Below, piece after piece: positions 8,539-18,184 of a DNA stretch of 64,000 nucleotides. A model generated the notes under the pieces. That model did not search any database and had not been told where the DNA came from. It was given only the letters and a program-made list of their open reading frames with translations. This DNA is from an uncultured Clostridium sp. (lineage in GTDB: Bacteria; Bacillota; Clostridia; Lachnospirales; Lachnospiraceae), in assembly GCA_900549235.1 (NCBI GenBank), contig URNT01000003.1:62001-126000 (forward strand), in the 5' to 3' direction. The translations under genes and the position numbers were made by a program. Numbering within the stretch: position 1 is the first letter of the stretch; every line of letters starts with the position of its first letter.

Positions 8539-10047
8539 ATGAGTACAATCAGTTCCCAGGAAATTATCTCCATCATCAAAAGCGAGATTGAAGGCTATGG
8601 TGCAGAGCCGGAGAATGGACAGGAAACAGGTTCCGTCATCTGGGTAGGTGACGGTATTGCCATTGTATACGGAATTGACCATGCTATGTATGGAGAGATA
8701 GTTATATTTGAAAACGGAGTCAAGGGTATGGTCCAGGATATCCGTAAGGATGAGATCGGCTGTATCCTTTTTGGAAAGGATACTGGCATTTCGCAGGGTA
8801 CAAAGGTAGTCCGCACAAAAAGAAGGGCGGGAGTTCCGGTTGGCTCTGGATTTTTGGGCCGGGTGGTCAACGCGCTGGGAGAGCCGATAGACGGCCTTGG
8901 GGCTGTAAAGGAGGAGGGCTATCGGCCGGTTGAGGAAGAAGCGCCTGGAATCGTAGACAGAAAATCAGTTGGCGTTCCCATGGAGACAGGCATCCTCGCC
9001 ATTGATTCGATGTTTCCTATCGGACGCGGACAGAGAGAGCTGATCATTGGTGACCGTCAGACGGGAAAGACCTCGATTGCTCTTGATACGATCCTGAACC
9101 AGAAGGGGAAGGATGTGATCTGTATTTATGTGGCGGTAGGACAGAAGGCATCTACAGTTGCCAAACTGGTAAATACATTAAAGAAGCAGGATGCTATGGA
9201 TTATACCATTGTTATGTCTTCTACGGCAAGTGATTCAGCTCCCCTTCAGTACATCGCACCTTATGCAGGAACAGCCATGGCAGAGTTCTTTATGTATCGG
9301 GGAAAGGACGTATTGATCGTCTATGATGATCTTTCCAAGCATGCAGTGGCTTATCGTGCCCTGTCCCTGCTTCTTGAGCGTTCTCCAGGACGCGAGGCGT
9401 ATCCGGGAGATGTATTTTACCTGCATTCCAGGCTTTTGGAGCGGTCCAGCAGGCTTTCAGACGCAAAAGGAGGCGGTTCCATCACAGCCCTTCCGATTAT
9501 TGAGACCCAGGCTGGTGATGTGTCCGCTTATATTCCCACCAATGTTATTTCCATCACAGACGGACAGATCTTTCTGGAAAGCGATCTTTTCTTCTCCGGT
9601 ATGCGTCCTGCTGTAAACGTAGGCCTTTCGGTATCCCGTGTAGGCGGTGCCGCTCAGACAAAGGCAATGAAAAAGGCAAGCGGAAGTATCCGTATTGATC
9701 TGGCGCAGTACCGGGAGATGGAGGTATTCACCCAGTTCAGTTCTGACCTGGATGATACGACCAAGGAACAGTTGGCTTATGGAAAAGGGTTGATGGAGCT
9801 GTTAAAGCAGCCTCTGGGACGTCCGCTTAAGCTGCATGAGCAGGTAATCACTCTCTGTGCGGCTACTCACAGGGTGCTTCTGGGAGTGGAGCCAAAGCGG
9901 GTTAAGGAGTTCCAGATGGCTATGCTGACCTGGTTTGATGACCAGCATCCGGAGATCGGAGCGGAGATTGAAGAAAAGAAGGTCCTGACAGATGAACTGG
10001 TGCAGAAGATCGTAGACGGGGCAAAGACATTTAAGGCATCATTCTGA
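8539..10047 (+). CDS. atpA: ATP synthase F1 subunit alpha
   Basis: 502 aa, normal length. P-loop GDRQTGKT at residues 171-178; the alpha signature [17 protein letters not shown] is near residue 360. It forms the non-catalytic nucleotide sites of F1. AGGAG precedes the ATG by 8 nt. Confidence 0.98.
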   Translation: MSTISSQEIISIIKSEIEGYGAEPENGQETGSVIWVGDGIAIVYGIDHAMYGEIVIFENGVKGMVQDIRKDEIGCILFGKDTGISQGTKVVRTKRRAGVPVGSGFLGRVVNALGEPIDGLGAVKEEGYRPVEEEAPGIVDRKSVGVPMETGILAIDSMFPIGRGQRELIIGDRQTGKTSIALDTILNQKGKDVICIYVAVGQKASTVAKLVNTLKKQDAMDYTIVMSSTASDSAPLQYIAPYAGTAMAEFFMYRGKDVLIVYDDLSKHAVAYRALSLLLERSPGREAYPGDVFYLHSRLLERSSRLSDAKGGGSITALPIIETQAGDVSAYIPTNVISITDGQIFLESDLFFSGMRPAVNVGLSVSRVGGAAQTKAMKKASGSIRIDLAQYREMEVFTQFSSDLDDTTKEQLAYGKGLMELLKQPLGRPLKLHEQVITLCAATHRVLLGVEPKRVKEFQMAMLTWFDDQHPEIGAEIEEKKVLTDELVQKIVDGAKTFKASF

Positions 10048-10067
10048 GACAGGAAGAGGGAATAGCT

Positions 10068-10964
10068 ATGGCAAACGCAAGAGAGATCCTGAGCCGTATG
10101 AAGAGTGTTCAGGACACACGGAAGATCACCAACGCCATGTATCTGATCTCCTCTACTAAGATGAAAAAAAGCAGAAAGCTTTTGGATGAGACGGAGCCTT
10201 ACTTTTATACGCTTCAGGATCTGATCCGCCGTATTCTTCGGCATATGCCGGAGGTAGAGCACCGGTATTTTGATTCCCGGAGCAGCAAGTCCGGGAAGGA
10301 AAGAGTCCGGGGCCTGGTTGTTATTACAGGCGATAAGGGACTGGCTGGAGCCTATAATCATAATGTGCTGAAGATTGCCCATGAGTGGATGCAGCAGTAC
10401 GAAAATAACCGCCTGTATGTGGTTGGTGAACTGGGACGGCAGTATTTTGCATCCAGGCATGTGCCGGTAGATGAGCAATTTCATTATACGGTACAGAATC
10501 CTACCATGCACAGGGCCAGGCTGATCTCCTCCAGGGTGTTGGAGGAGTATGAAACAGGGAATCTGGATGAGGTATGGATCCTGTATACGCAGATGGTCAA
10601 CAGTATGGCCATGGAGGCGCAGTTGGAGCCTCTTCTTCCTTTGAAGCGGGAGGATTTTGGACAGATTTCCATTCCGGCTGATATTATACAGGAGGAGATG
10701 CAGATGGTGCCGTCGCCGGAAGCCGTTATGGATCATGTGGTGCCAAACTATGTGACCGGCTTTATATTCGGCGCTCTGGTAGAGTCCTTCTGCAGTGAGC
10801 AGAACGCTAGGATGATGGCCATGCAGTCTGCCAGCGACAATGCCAGTGCCCTGTTAAATGACTTGTCCATCGAGTATAACCGTGTAAGGCAGGCAGCCAT
10901 CACCCAGGAGATCACAGAGGTGATCGGAGGAGCGAAGGCTCAGAAAAAGAAACATAATAGGTAG
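10068..10964 (+). CDS. atpG: ATP synthase F1 subunit gamma
   Basis: 298 aa, the central rotor shaft. It has the N-terminal helix (MANAREILSRMKSVQDTRKITNAMYLISSTKMKKS) and the C-terminal helix (ASDNASALLNDLSIEYNRVRQAAITQEITEVIGGA), both family hallmarks. It ends 17 bp before atpD. Confidence 0.97.
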   Translation: MANAREILSRMKSVQDTRKITNAMYLISSTKMKKSRKLLDETEPYFYTLQDLIRRILRHMPEVEHRYFDSRSSKSGKERVRGLVVITGDKGLAGAYNHNVLKIAHEWMQQYENNRLYVVGELGRQYFASRHVPVDEQFHYTVQNPTMHRARLISSRVLEEYETGNLDEVWILYTQMVNSMAMEAQLEPLLPLKREDFGQISIPADIIQEEMQMVPSPEAVMDHVVPNYVTGFIFGALVESFCSEQNARMMAMQSASDNASALLNDLSIEYNRVRQAAITQEITEVIGGAKAQKKKHNR

Positions 10965-10972
10965 TATGATAG

Positions 10973-12382
<1,410 letters not shown>

Positions 12383-12403
12383 AAGGAAAGGTGACAGGCG
12401 TTT

Positions 12404-12838
12404 ATGGAAGGAAATAGCAGCCAAACCTCAGCCTTCTGGTTAAGGATTGTTGCCAGCGACCATGTCTTCTTTAATGGGAACTGCGAGGCACTGATTGTAC
12501 CAGCTCAGGACGGTGAGTTCGGTATTCTTCCCCACCATGAGGCCATGATCCTGGCGACTCATGAGGGAATCCTCCGCTTTCGTATACCAGAAGACAGTAG
12601 CTGGCATGAGGCAGTAGTCGGTCTTGGGATTGTCCAGGTGGCGCATAACCGTGTCTCCATGATTGTAGATACAGCGGAACGCCCGGAGGAGATCGATGCC
12701 CGCCGCGCCCAGGAGGCGCTGGAACGGGCCCAGGAGCAGATGCGTCAGAAGCAGAGCCTTCAAGAGTTTAAGATGTCGCAGGCTTCTATGGCCAGAGCGC
12801 TGTCAAGGCTGAAGGTGAGCCATTTGAAGGAGCTGTAA
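12404..12838 (+). CDS. atpC: ATP synthase F1 subunit epsilon
   Basis: 144 aa. An N-terminal beta-sandwich (FWLRIVASDHVFFNGNCEALIVPAQDGEFGILPHHEAMI) is followed by a C-terminal helical hairpin rich in Gln/Glu/Arg, which can inhibit ATP hydrolysis. It is the last gene of the operon and converges on the LysR gene with only 3 bp between stop codons; a small GCTGTA/TACAGC hairpin spans the junction. Confidence 0.95.
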   Translation: MEGNSSQTSAFWLRIVASDHVFFNGNCEALIVPAQDGEFGILPHHEAMILATHEGILRFRIPEDSSWHEAVVGLGIVQVAHNRVSMIVDTAERPEEIDARRAQEALERAQEQMRQKQSLQEFKMSQASMARALSRLKVSHLKEL

Positions 12839-12841
12839 TCC

Positions 12842-13732
12842 CTACAGCCACCTTGAATTTTGTATTAAAAAGTTACAAAAGTCCATAACAATGGGGTTCT
12901 CTCGGCCATGGGGAGAACACATTAAAACAATCTGACGGCGGCAGACCTGATCCTTAATAGGGAGCAGCTTTACAGAGGAACGGGAGGAAAGAGGCCCCCA
13001 TTCACTTGTAAGCGGTCCCCAGGAGTATTGGGGCCAGAAACCGATACCAAGCCCTGCAGCGATTAGGTTGCGGACAGATTCTGTGGTGTCGCTTTCAAAT
13101 ATGATTCTGGGTGTAAAGCCGGCTTCTGAAAAATAGCTGTTGCAGATCTTGCGTATGGGACGGGAGCCTGCCAGGCAGATATAGCCGCTGTCACGGGTAT
13201 CTGCCAGGCAGATGGAGTCCTTATCGCCATAGGGAGAGTGCGATGGTACAGCCAGATACAGATCCTCCTCCAGCATTACCATATAATCGGAGAATTCCTC
13301 AGCTGCCCAATCAGTCCTCTTTGCAGAGACACACAGATCATAATCTGTATGGGAGTCGGACTGGTACAGCTGGAAATTCACATCCGGCCGCAGGGCGCGG
13401 TAGGCAATGATTCGGTTTGTGATCAGGGAAGATGCGGCTAAAAGCTTTAGATGGATGGTATGAGTTGTCTGATACTGTCCTTCTTTTATTTCCTCCGGGA
13501 TCCGGTCCAGTGCGCTTAAGATGGGGAGGAGACGCTTCTGCAGAAGCCGTCCGGCCTCATTGAGTTCGATGCTCCGGCTTTTTCGCTCAAAGAGAGGGAC
13601 TCCCAGTTCGGTCTCCAGGCGCCGGATGGCCTGGGACAGAGCTGGCTGGGCAATCTGGAGATGCTCGGCGGCCTTTGTCATATGCTGAAATTCAGCTGCA
13701 GTCAGAAAGTATCGTAACTGAAGAAGTTCCAT
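12842..13732 (-). CDS. LysR-family transcriptional regulator
   Basis: 296 aa. An N-terminal winged helix-turn-helix (MELLQLRYFLTAAEFQHMTKAAEHLQIAQPALSQ, then RRLETELGVPLFER) is followed by a periplasmic-binding-like effector domain. It is divergent from the DUF3793-flavodoxin pair, with a 177-bp shared region, so those two genes are its most likely targets. The effector cannot be told from sequence. Confidence 0.94.
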   Translation of the reverse strand: MELLQLRYFLTAAEFQHMTKAAEHLQIAQPALSQAIRRLETELGVPLFERKSRSIELNEAGRLLQKRLLPILSALDRIPEEIKEGQYQTTHTIHLKLLAASSLITNRIIAYRALRPDVNFQLYQSDSHTDYDLCVSAKRTDWAAEEFSDYMVMLEEDLYLAVPSHSPYGDKDSICLADTRDSGYICLAGSRPIRKICNSYFSEAGFTPRIIFESDTTESVRNLIAAGLGIGFWPQYSWGPLTSEWGPLSSRSSVKLLPIKDQVCRRQIVLMCSPHGRENPIVMDFCNFLIQNSRWL

Positions 13733-13909
13733 CTATCATACCTCATTTTCTGTCAAATTCCACTAAATTATAACACATAACCCGTGTAAGTAAAGTAGTT
13801 GAGAAAGATTTCCATTTATATCTGTTGTATTTTTTAAAAGATTGGGGTATCATATAGTAGTAAGTTAGTCAAGGCTAACGATATGAAATCAGATGTGGAG
13901 AGATAGTTT

Positions 13910-14506
13910 ATGAGCCAGGAAACCCTGAATCTTATGTTAAAGCTTAACCGAAAGGAACTGGAAGCTCAGATCGCGCTTCAATGTGCGCCCCTTTTGTGCG
14001 GAATTAAGATTTCCAATCTGCTGACTGTACAGAGGAAGCATAAGAAGAAAGTGCTGCGCCTGTTCTGCGGGACAGCTGTATGCTGTTATATTTTGTTCCA
14101 GTCAGGAAGCAAGATTACCTTTCTTCTATATAACAGAAATCAGCTGGAGGCATATCTTACAGAAGCCGGAACGGCAGTTCTTATGGAAGAGTTTGGATAT
14201 AAGGGATGCAGCCTGGGGCAGATTCTCAGGAAAGTAGCGTCAAAGTACAGGGAGCATATGGAGGGAAACGCAGGCTTTCCCCATGAGATCGGGCTGCTGC
14301 TTGGCTATCCTCCAGAGGATGTAAAGGGATTTATCATTCATCAGGGAAAGAACTGCCTGGAAGCAGGCTACTGGAAGGTGTATGCGGATCTGGCTGGTCG
14401 CAGACGTATTTTTGCGGACTATGATAACGCCAGAGAAGAGATCATCTGGATGCTTTCCGCAGGTATGAGAATCCGGAAAATTTTAGAATGCCGTCAGGCG
14501 GGTTAG
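13910..14506 (+). CDS. DUF3793 family protein
   Basis: 198 aa, soluble, Cys-rich (CAPLLCG, CGTAVCCYILF). It matches the DUF3793 family, commonly found next to flavodoxin genes in Clostridia. No catalytic motif is known to me. The downstream flavodoxin starts 9 bp later, so they are co-transcribed, and a role in the same redox or metal-related response is plausible. The divergent LysR gene probably controls both. Confidence 0.85.
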   Translation: MSQETLNLMLKLNRKELEAQIALQCAPLLCGIKISNLLTVQRKHKKKVLRLFCGTAVCCYILFQSGSKITFLLYNRNQLEAYLTEAGTAVLMEEFGYKGCSLGQILRKVASKYREHMEGNAGFPHEIGLLLGYPPEDVKGFIIHQGKNCLEAGYWKVYADLAGRRRIFADYDNAREEIIWMLSAGMRIRKILECRQAG

Positions 14507-14515
14507 GAGGAAATT

Positions 14516-14953
14516 ATGAGCGAGATTATGGTAGTATATTGGTCACAGACAGGGAATACAGAGGCAATGGCGGAGGCTGTGGCAGAAGGAATACGGGCAG
14601 CCGGCAGACAGGCAGCCGTTGTTCCGGTAGGGGAGACGGCGCCGGAACAGCTGGAGAGTGCTGCTGTATTTGCACTGGGGTGCCCGGCTATGGGGGCTGA
14701 GGTGCTGGAGGAGGGAGAAATGGAGCCTTTTGTAGCTGCCTTGGAGGGAACGCTTGCTGGCAAGAAGGTTGGGCTTTTTGGTTCCTATGGCTGGGGTGAC
14801 GGACAGTGGATGCGTGACTGGGAAGATCGCATGAGAAATGCCGGTGCTCAGGTGATAGGAGAAGAAGGTGTGATCGCTCAGGACAGTCCTGATGAGGAGG
14901 CCCTGGAACGCTGCCGGGAACTTGGAAGACTGCTGACAGAGAGTGCCGGTTGA
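14516..14953 (+). CDS. Flavodoxin
   Basis: 145 aa, the short-chain form. The FMN phosphate loop is SQTGNTEAMA (residues 10-19), and the second FMN loop is near FGSYGWGDGQWM. It carries one or two electrons at low potential and replaces ferredoxin under iron limitation. AGGAGGAAATT precedes the ATG, and a terminator hairpin follows at 15015. Confidence 0.95.
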   Translation: MSEIMVVYWSQTGNTEAMAEAVAEGIRAAGRQAAVVPVGETAPEQLESAAVFALGCPAMGAEVLEEGEMEPFVAALEGTLAGKKVGLFGSYGWGDGQWMRDWEDRMRNAGAQVIGEEGVIAQDSPDEEALERCRELGRLLTESAG

Positions 14954-15014
14954 TGGAAAGCCGGCGATACATAAGATAAGAGGTGCCTGGCAGGAGAGAG
15001 GAGAAGGAGAGGAA

Positions 15015-15047
15015 AAGGCTGAGGGAGATTAATCTTCCCTCAGCCTT
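15015..15047. terminator. Hairpin terminator between flavodoxin and the recombinase gene
   Basis: A 12-bp perfect stem, AAGGCTGAGGGA (15015-15026) with TCCCTCAGCCTT (15036-15047), lies between two convergent genes and overlaps the recombinase 3' end. A-rich flanks (AAAA on the left) give a U-run for the minus-strand transcript. Confidence 0.8.
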
Positions 15048-16081
15048 ACTTTGTTTCGGGCGCTCCGCCGCCGTTCATCTTCAAGAGCGGCATAGTGGCG
15101 CTTGGTTGTATTCACGTCCGAATGTCCCAGTACATCTGCGACTAAATAAATATCCCCGGTTTCGCGGTACAGGCTGGTGCCATAGGTACTGCGGAGCTTA
15201 TGGGGGGTGATTGGCTTCAGTGGGGCCACCGTACGGGCATATTTTTTAACCAGGTTTTCAACACTGCGGACAGCGATCCGTTTACGCTGAAGGGAGAGGA
15301 AGAGAGCTTCCTCGTGGCCTGGCTCCGGCAGGATCCGGCTGCGTTCATCCAGATAGTCGAGAAGGGCATTTTCTACCTCCGTACCGAAATAGACGGTGAC
15401 TTCCTTGCCGCCTTTGCGGTAGATGCGGATGCCGCCATTTTTTAGATCAATATCATCCAGATTCAGGCCGACACATTCGGAAACACGAATGCCGGTTCCG
15501 AGAAGCAGGGTCATCAGAGCCAGATCCCGGATTTTTGTCTTATTGTGATAAGTTTTCTGCTTATCTGTTAACTTTTCACCCTGTTCCACCTCATCCAGGA
15601 GCAGAGCTACTTCATCAACATCCAGACGGATGATTTCCTTATCATGGAGCTTGGGAAGCTGTACCAGGGCGGCCGGATTGTTTTTGATGCGCTCGGTACG
15701 GTAAAAGTAGTTATAGAAGCTCTTTAAGGAAGAGATCTTGCGCATGATTCCCCGTTCCCGGTTCATAATTTCCTGATTCTTGTCATTGAAGCGGTATTTC
15801 AGGTATTCCATATATTCCTCAAAATCCGTAACAGAAAGCTGATCCAGCTGCGCAAGAGTTATGTCACGAAGCTCCAGCTTTTTAAGCGTTGGATTTTCCT
15901 TTCTGAGAAAATTAAAAAATATATGGAGATCATAAGCATAAGCAATCCGGGTCCTGGATGAGGTCCGGGGTTCAATGCCCCGGAAAAAGTCACCGCAGAA
16001 TGGTGGGAGTGCCCCTACAAGCTCACGGAGCTTGACAATATTTTCTTTATCCTTTTGTTCGTGATATGATAAATTGGACAT
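15029..16081 (-). CDS. Xer/XerS-like tyrosine recombinase
   Basis: 350 aa. An N-terminal SAM-like core-binding domain is followed by a catalytic domain with all active residues: Arg199 (GTGIRVSE), Lys223 (YRKGGK), His294 and Arg297 (TPHKLRST), His320 (LGHSD) and nucleophile Tyr330 (KRHYA). Length and layout resemble XerS, the single-recombinase dif system of streptococci, whose target lies just upstream of its own gene. Here the left phage att repeat starts 48 bp upstream of the start codon, outside this gene. I infer a host chromosome-dimer resolvase used by the phage. A phage integrase is the alternative, but no second att copy lies beyond it. Confidence 0.88.
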   Translation of the reverse strand: MSNLSYHEQKDKENIVKLRELVGALPPFCGDFFRGIEPRTSSRTRIAYAYDLHIFFNFLRKENPTLKKLELRDITLAQLDQLSVTDFEEYMEYLKYRFNDKNQEIMNRERGIMRKISSLKSFYNYFYRTERIKNNPAALVQLPKLHDKEIIRLDVDEVALLLDEVEQGEKLTDKQKTYHNKTKIRDLALMTLLLGTGIRVSECVGLNLDDIDLKNGGIRIYRKGGKEVTVYFGTEVENALLDYLDERSRILPEPGHEEALFLSLQRKRIAVRSVENLVKKYARTVAPLKPITPHKLRSTYGTSLYRETGDIYLVADVLGHSDVNTTKRHYAALEDERRRSARNKVRLRED

Positions 16082-16107
16082 AATCGGATTCTAACCTCTA
16101 AACTGCT

Positions 16108-16163
16108 CCAACTATTCGTTAAACTTGTCTTTCGCGAATAGTTGGAACACACTTCTTTCATTC
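16108..16163 (+). repeat. attL of the integrated phage (dif-like)
   Basis: An 11-bp perfect inverted repeat, CCAACTATTCG (16108-16118) and CGAATAGTTGG (16135-16145), has a 16-nt centre. The 35-bp segment 16129-16163 recurs at 22592-22626 with one mismatch (G16144 versus T22607). The spacing is wider than the 6-8 bp of classical dif, so the exact recombinase arms are uncertain. Confidence 0.85.
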
Positions 16164-16243
16164 ATTTTCTTTTGATTATATCACATCAAGGCAACTCTGG
16201 TCTATATGGCCGTTGCAATAAACTTATGAAAGGAAGGATTTAC

Positions 16244-16540
16244 ATGAAGTTTTTTCAATCCGTTAAGCATTACGGCGCTCTCCCTGCTGTCACTGGCCTT
16301 GTATCTGTGGCTCTGCCGGGTGTTGCCTTTGCTTCTGAGACTCAGTCTAATCTGACCACTCCGGCTGACTGGGCTCCTGTCCTTAAGGAGCTTACAAACC
16401 AGGTTTCGGTCAGCACCATTATGACGGCCCTTGCTACCTTTGTCGGTGCCTGTATTGTACTGGTGTTCGCCTGGTGGGGTGTCCGTAAAGGAGTCCGCTC
16501 CCTTATGTCTGCGTTCCGCAAGGGCAAACTGTCCGTATAA
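16244..16540 (+). CDS. Filamentous phage major coat protein (pVIII-like)
   Basis: 98 aa precursor. The signal peptide ends near VAFAS (about residue 29). The mature part of about 68 residues has an amphipathic N-terminal segment, one transmembrane helix (TALATFVGACIVLVFAWWG) and a basic C-terminus (RKGVRSLMSAFRKGKLSV) to contact DNA. This is the classical inovirus coat layout. AAAGGAAGGA precedes the ATG at 16244; an upstream in-frame codon at 16142 lies in the att region and is not used. A terminator follows, as after gene VIII of M13. Confidence 0.88.
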   Translation: MKFFQSVKHYGALPAVTGLVSVALPGVAFASETQSNLTTPADWAPVLKELTNQVSVSTIMTALATFVGACIVLVFAWWGVRKGVRSLMSAFRKGKLSV

Positions 16541-16555
16541 CTGAATAACCGGTCT

Positions 16556-16587
16556 GGGGTCTGGATTGGTTCCGGGCCCCTTTTTTT
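16556..16587 (+). terminator. Terminator after the coat gene
   Basis: A 10-bp stem formed by 16556-16565 and 16571-16580 (GGGTCTGGA with TCCGGGCCC inside, two G-U pairs) is followed by seven T. It should enrich the coat transcript over the downstream minor genes. Confidence 0.85.
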
Positions 16588-16593
16588 GAGGGA

Positions 16594-17286
16594 ATGCCTA
16601 TGGAAATGAATTTATTAGATGGCAGTATGAATCCGTTCAATGTCTGCCGGGTTGTCAAGCATAACCATGACTTTTTCAAGTCCCATCCCGGCTACTTCCG
16701 TCCGGAAGGCCTCCTGGTATTCTGTGGGGAACAGGGATCCGGCAAAACGCTGTCGGCTGTCCAGTATGTCAAGAAGCTCTGTGAGGAGTATCCCAGGGCG
16801 ATCCTGTGCACCAATGTCCAGATCAATGGCCTCTCTCCTGCTACGGAGGTGGTTGAATATGATGGTCTGGAATGTCTTAAGAATCTGGAGAATGGTTATT
16901 ATGGTGTGATCTATCTGATTGATGAGATCCACCTGGAGTTTAATTCTCTGGAATCCAAGAACATAGACATTGAGGTCATGATCGAGGTAAGCCAGCAGAG
17001 AAAACAGAGAAAGCACATCATAGGGACATCCCAGGTATACGGCCGTCTGGCCAAGCCCTTCCGGGAGCAGATCCGCAACGTGGTACTCTGCTCCAACTTC
17101 TGCAAGGTCTTACAGATCAATACTCTGATTGACGGGGCAAAGTCGACGGAAAAAGACGGGAAACTGGTCACAGATACGGTGAAGCGCTTCTACTGGTTCC
17201 ACCGCCCGGAGCTCTATGACAGTTATGACACCTATGCGAAAATGCGCAGGTACAAGAAGGAATGGCAGGGAAGGAGGTTGACATAA
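16594..17286 (+). CDS. Zot-like / pI-type assembly ATPase
   Basis: 230 aa. Walker A is GEQGSGKT (residues 45-52) and Walker B VIYLIDEIH (105-113), followed by an SQQRKQRKHIIGTSQ sensor-like segment. This is the Zot fold of inovirus pI, the motor that drives virion extrusion through the membrane. No clear C-terminal transmembrane helix is seen, so it may anchor through the small partner encoded next. GAGGGA precedes the ATG at 16594; the ATG at 16600 is an alternative. Confidence 0.88.
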   Translation: MPMEMNLLDGSMNPFNVCRVVKHNHDFFKSHPGYFRPEGLLVFCGEQGSGKTLSAVQYVKKLCEEYPRAILCTNVQINGLSPATEVVEYDGLECLKNLENGYYGVIYLIDEIHLEFNSLESKNIDIEVMIEVSQQRKQRKHIIGTSQVYGRLAKPFREQIRNVVLCSNFCKVLQINTLIDGAKSTEKDGKLVTDTVKRFYWFHRPELYDSYDTYAKMRRYKKEWQGRRLT

Positions 17287-17417
17287 TGCAGGAAGCAATT
17301 AACCTGTTCGCGGATGTAGTCGGCGCAGCAATCCCCTATGCTGTGGTCTTTGCTTTAGGCCAGCGCCTTGTAAGTATGTTCTTAAGTGCGGCATTTAGGG
17401 GGCATCTGGAAATATGA
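17286..17417 (+). CDS. Small phage membrane protein (43 aa)
   Basis: MQEAINLFADVVGAAIPYAV continues into a hydrophobic helix and ends FRGHLEI. Its ATG overlaps the Zot stop codon (TAATG) and its stop overlaps the next start (ATGA), so all three are translationally coupled. The size and single helix suit a pVII/pIX-type tip protein or a membrane partner of the Zot protein. Confidence 0.75.
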   Translation: MQEAINLFADVVGAAIPYAVVFALGQRLVSMFLSAAFRGHLEI

Positions 17418-18184
17418 TGAGGTGGAAATATGGTATATTATGCGGTTTGGTTTTTTCTGCTCTGGGGAGTAGCGTCGTTCTTGCGGACGAGTATGTACTG
17501 GATGAGACCAGTTACTCGCATCCTGCGCAGGAAGCTCCGTCCAGTAACCAGAATGGCTGGTTATCCGGTCTCCCGGATGATGGGATTGATTTTGAGACCT
17601 ACCAGGAGGTTATGGCGTTACTTTACCCGGAGTTAAGTGAGGATTATGAAGAGGAATGGGAAGAAGATGAAGCAACGCCTTCCAATGCGACCCGGTCGAA
17701 TGCAGACCGGCCAGGGCTTACGGTCAATCACTTTGCCTCCTCCTCTCCTGTCCCGCTGGCAAGCTATACGCCGGATGACGGCACGATCTCCACCAGTACG
17801 CTCCAGTATTTTAGGGATATGCTGGTAAAGCTCCCATATGATACGGATTATGTGTTCTTCCGGGTGGATGATTATGAGTATCGGATGGTATATGGAGATC
17901 AGATTGACTATAGTGAGGGGGTGTTTACAGGCTCCGGCCTTTCCTATATCCGTTACTATCGTTCGGGCAATTACGGGAACTGGCTTTTATCTTCCGGGGA
18001 TGAAGGGAGCTTCAGACTGACAACAAACGGTTACCTGGTCTATTCCAATGTGGGTGACCTGTACCCGGATATGAATGGGGGTGTTTATACCTATGCGATC
18101 TATGCGTGTGTGTTTGTCCTTGTGCTTACTCTTCTGTTTAACCTTCTCCACGCCTTTTTCTTCCTTGGCCGTTACCGCTTCTGA
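17414..18184 (+). CDS. Exported, C-terminally anchored phage protein
   Basis: 256 aa. An N-terminal signal peptide (cleaved near VVLAD), an acidic low-complexity region (EDYEEEWEEDEATPSNATRSN, about residues 77-97), a folded Tyr-rich domain, and a C-terminal transmembrane helix (YAIYACVFVLVLTLLFNLLHAFFFLG). This topology matches inovirus adsorption or minor coat proteins (pIII-like). Its last 90-110 nt also encode the start of the next protein in another frame. Confidence 0.82.
   Translation: MMRWKYGILCGLVFSALGSSVVLADEYVLDETSYSHPAQEAPSSNQNGWLSGLPDDGIDFETYQEVMALLYPELSEDYEEEWEEDEATPSNATRSNADRPGLTVNHFASSSPVPLASYTPDDGTISTSTLQYFRDMLVKLPYDTDYVFFRVDDYEYRMVYGDQIDYSEGVFTGSGLSYIRYYRSGNYGNWLLSSGDEGSFRLTTNGYLVYSNVGDLYPDMNGGVYTYAIYACVFVLVLTLLFNLLHAFFFLGRYRF

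Noticed and set aside
9867..10736. 289-codon frame antisense to atpA/atpG
   Set aside because: It is a long shadow frame opposite two certain ATP synthase genes, with no ribosome binding site or recognisable domain.
15029..16081. Recombinase as the phage's own integrase
   Set aside because: It lies outside the 35-bp repeats, and no further att copy was found on its far side. It keeps all Xer catalytic residues and has a XerS-like length. The host Xer reading is better, though not proven.
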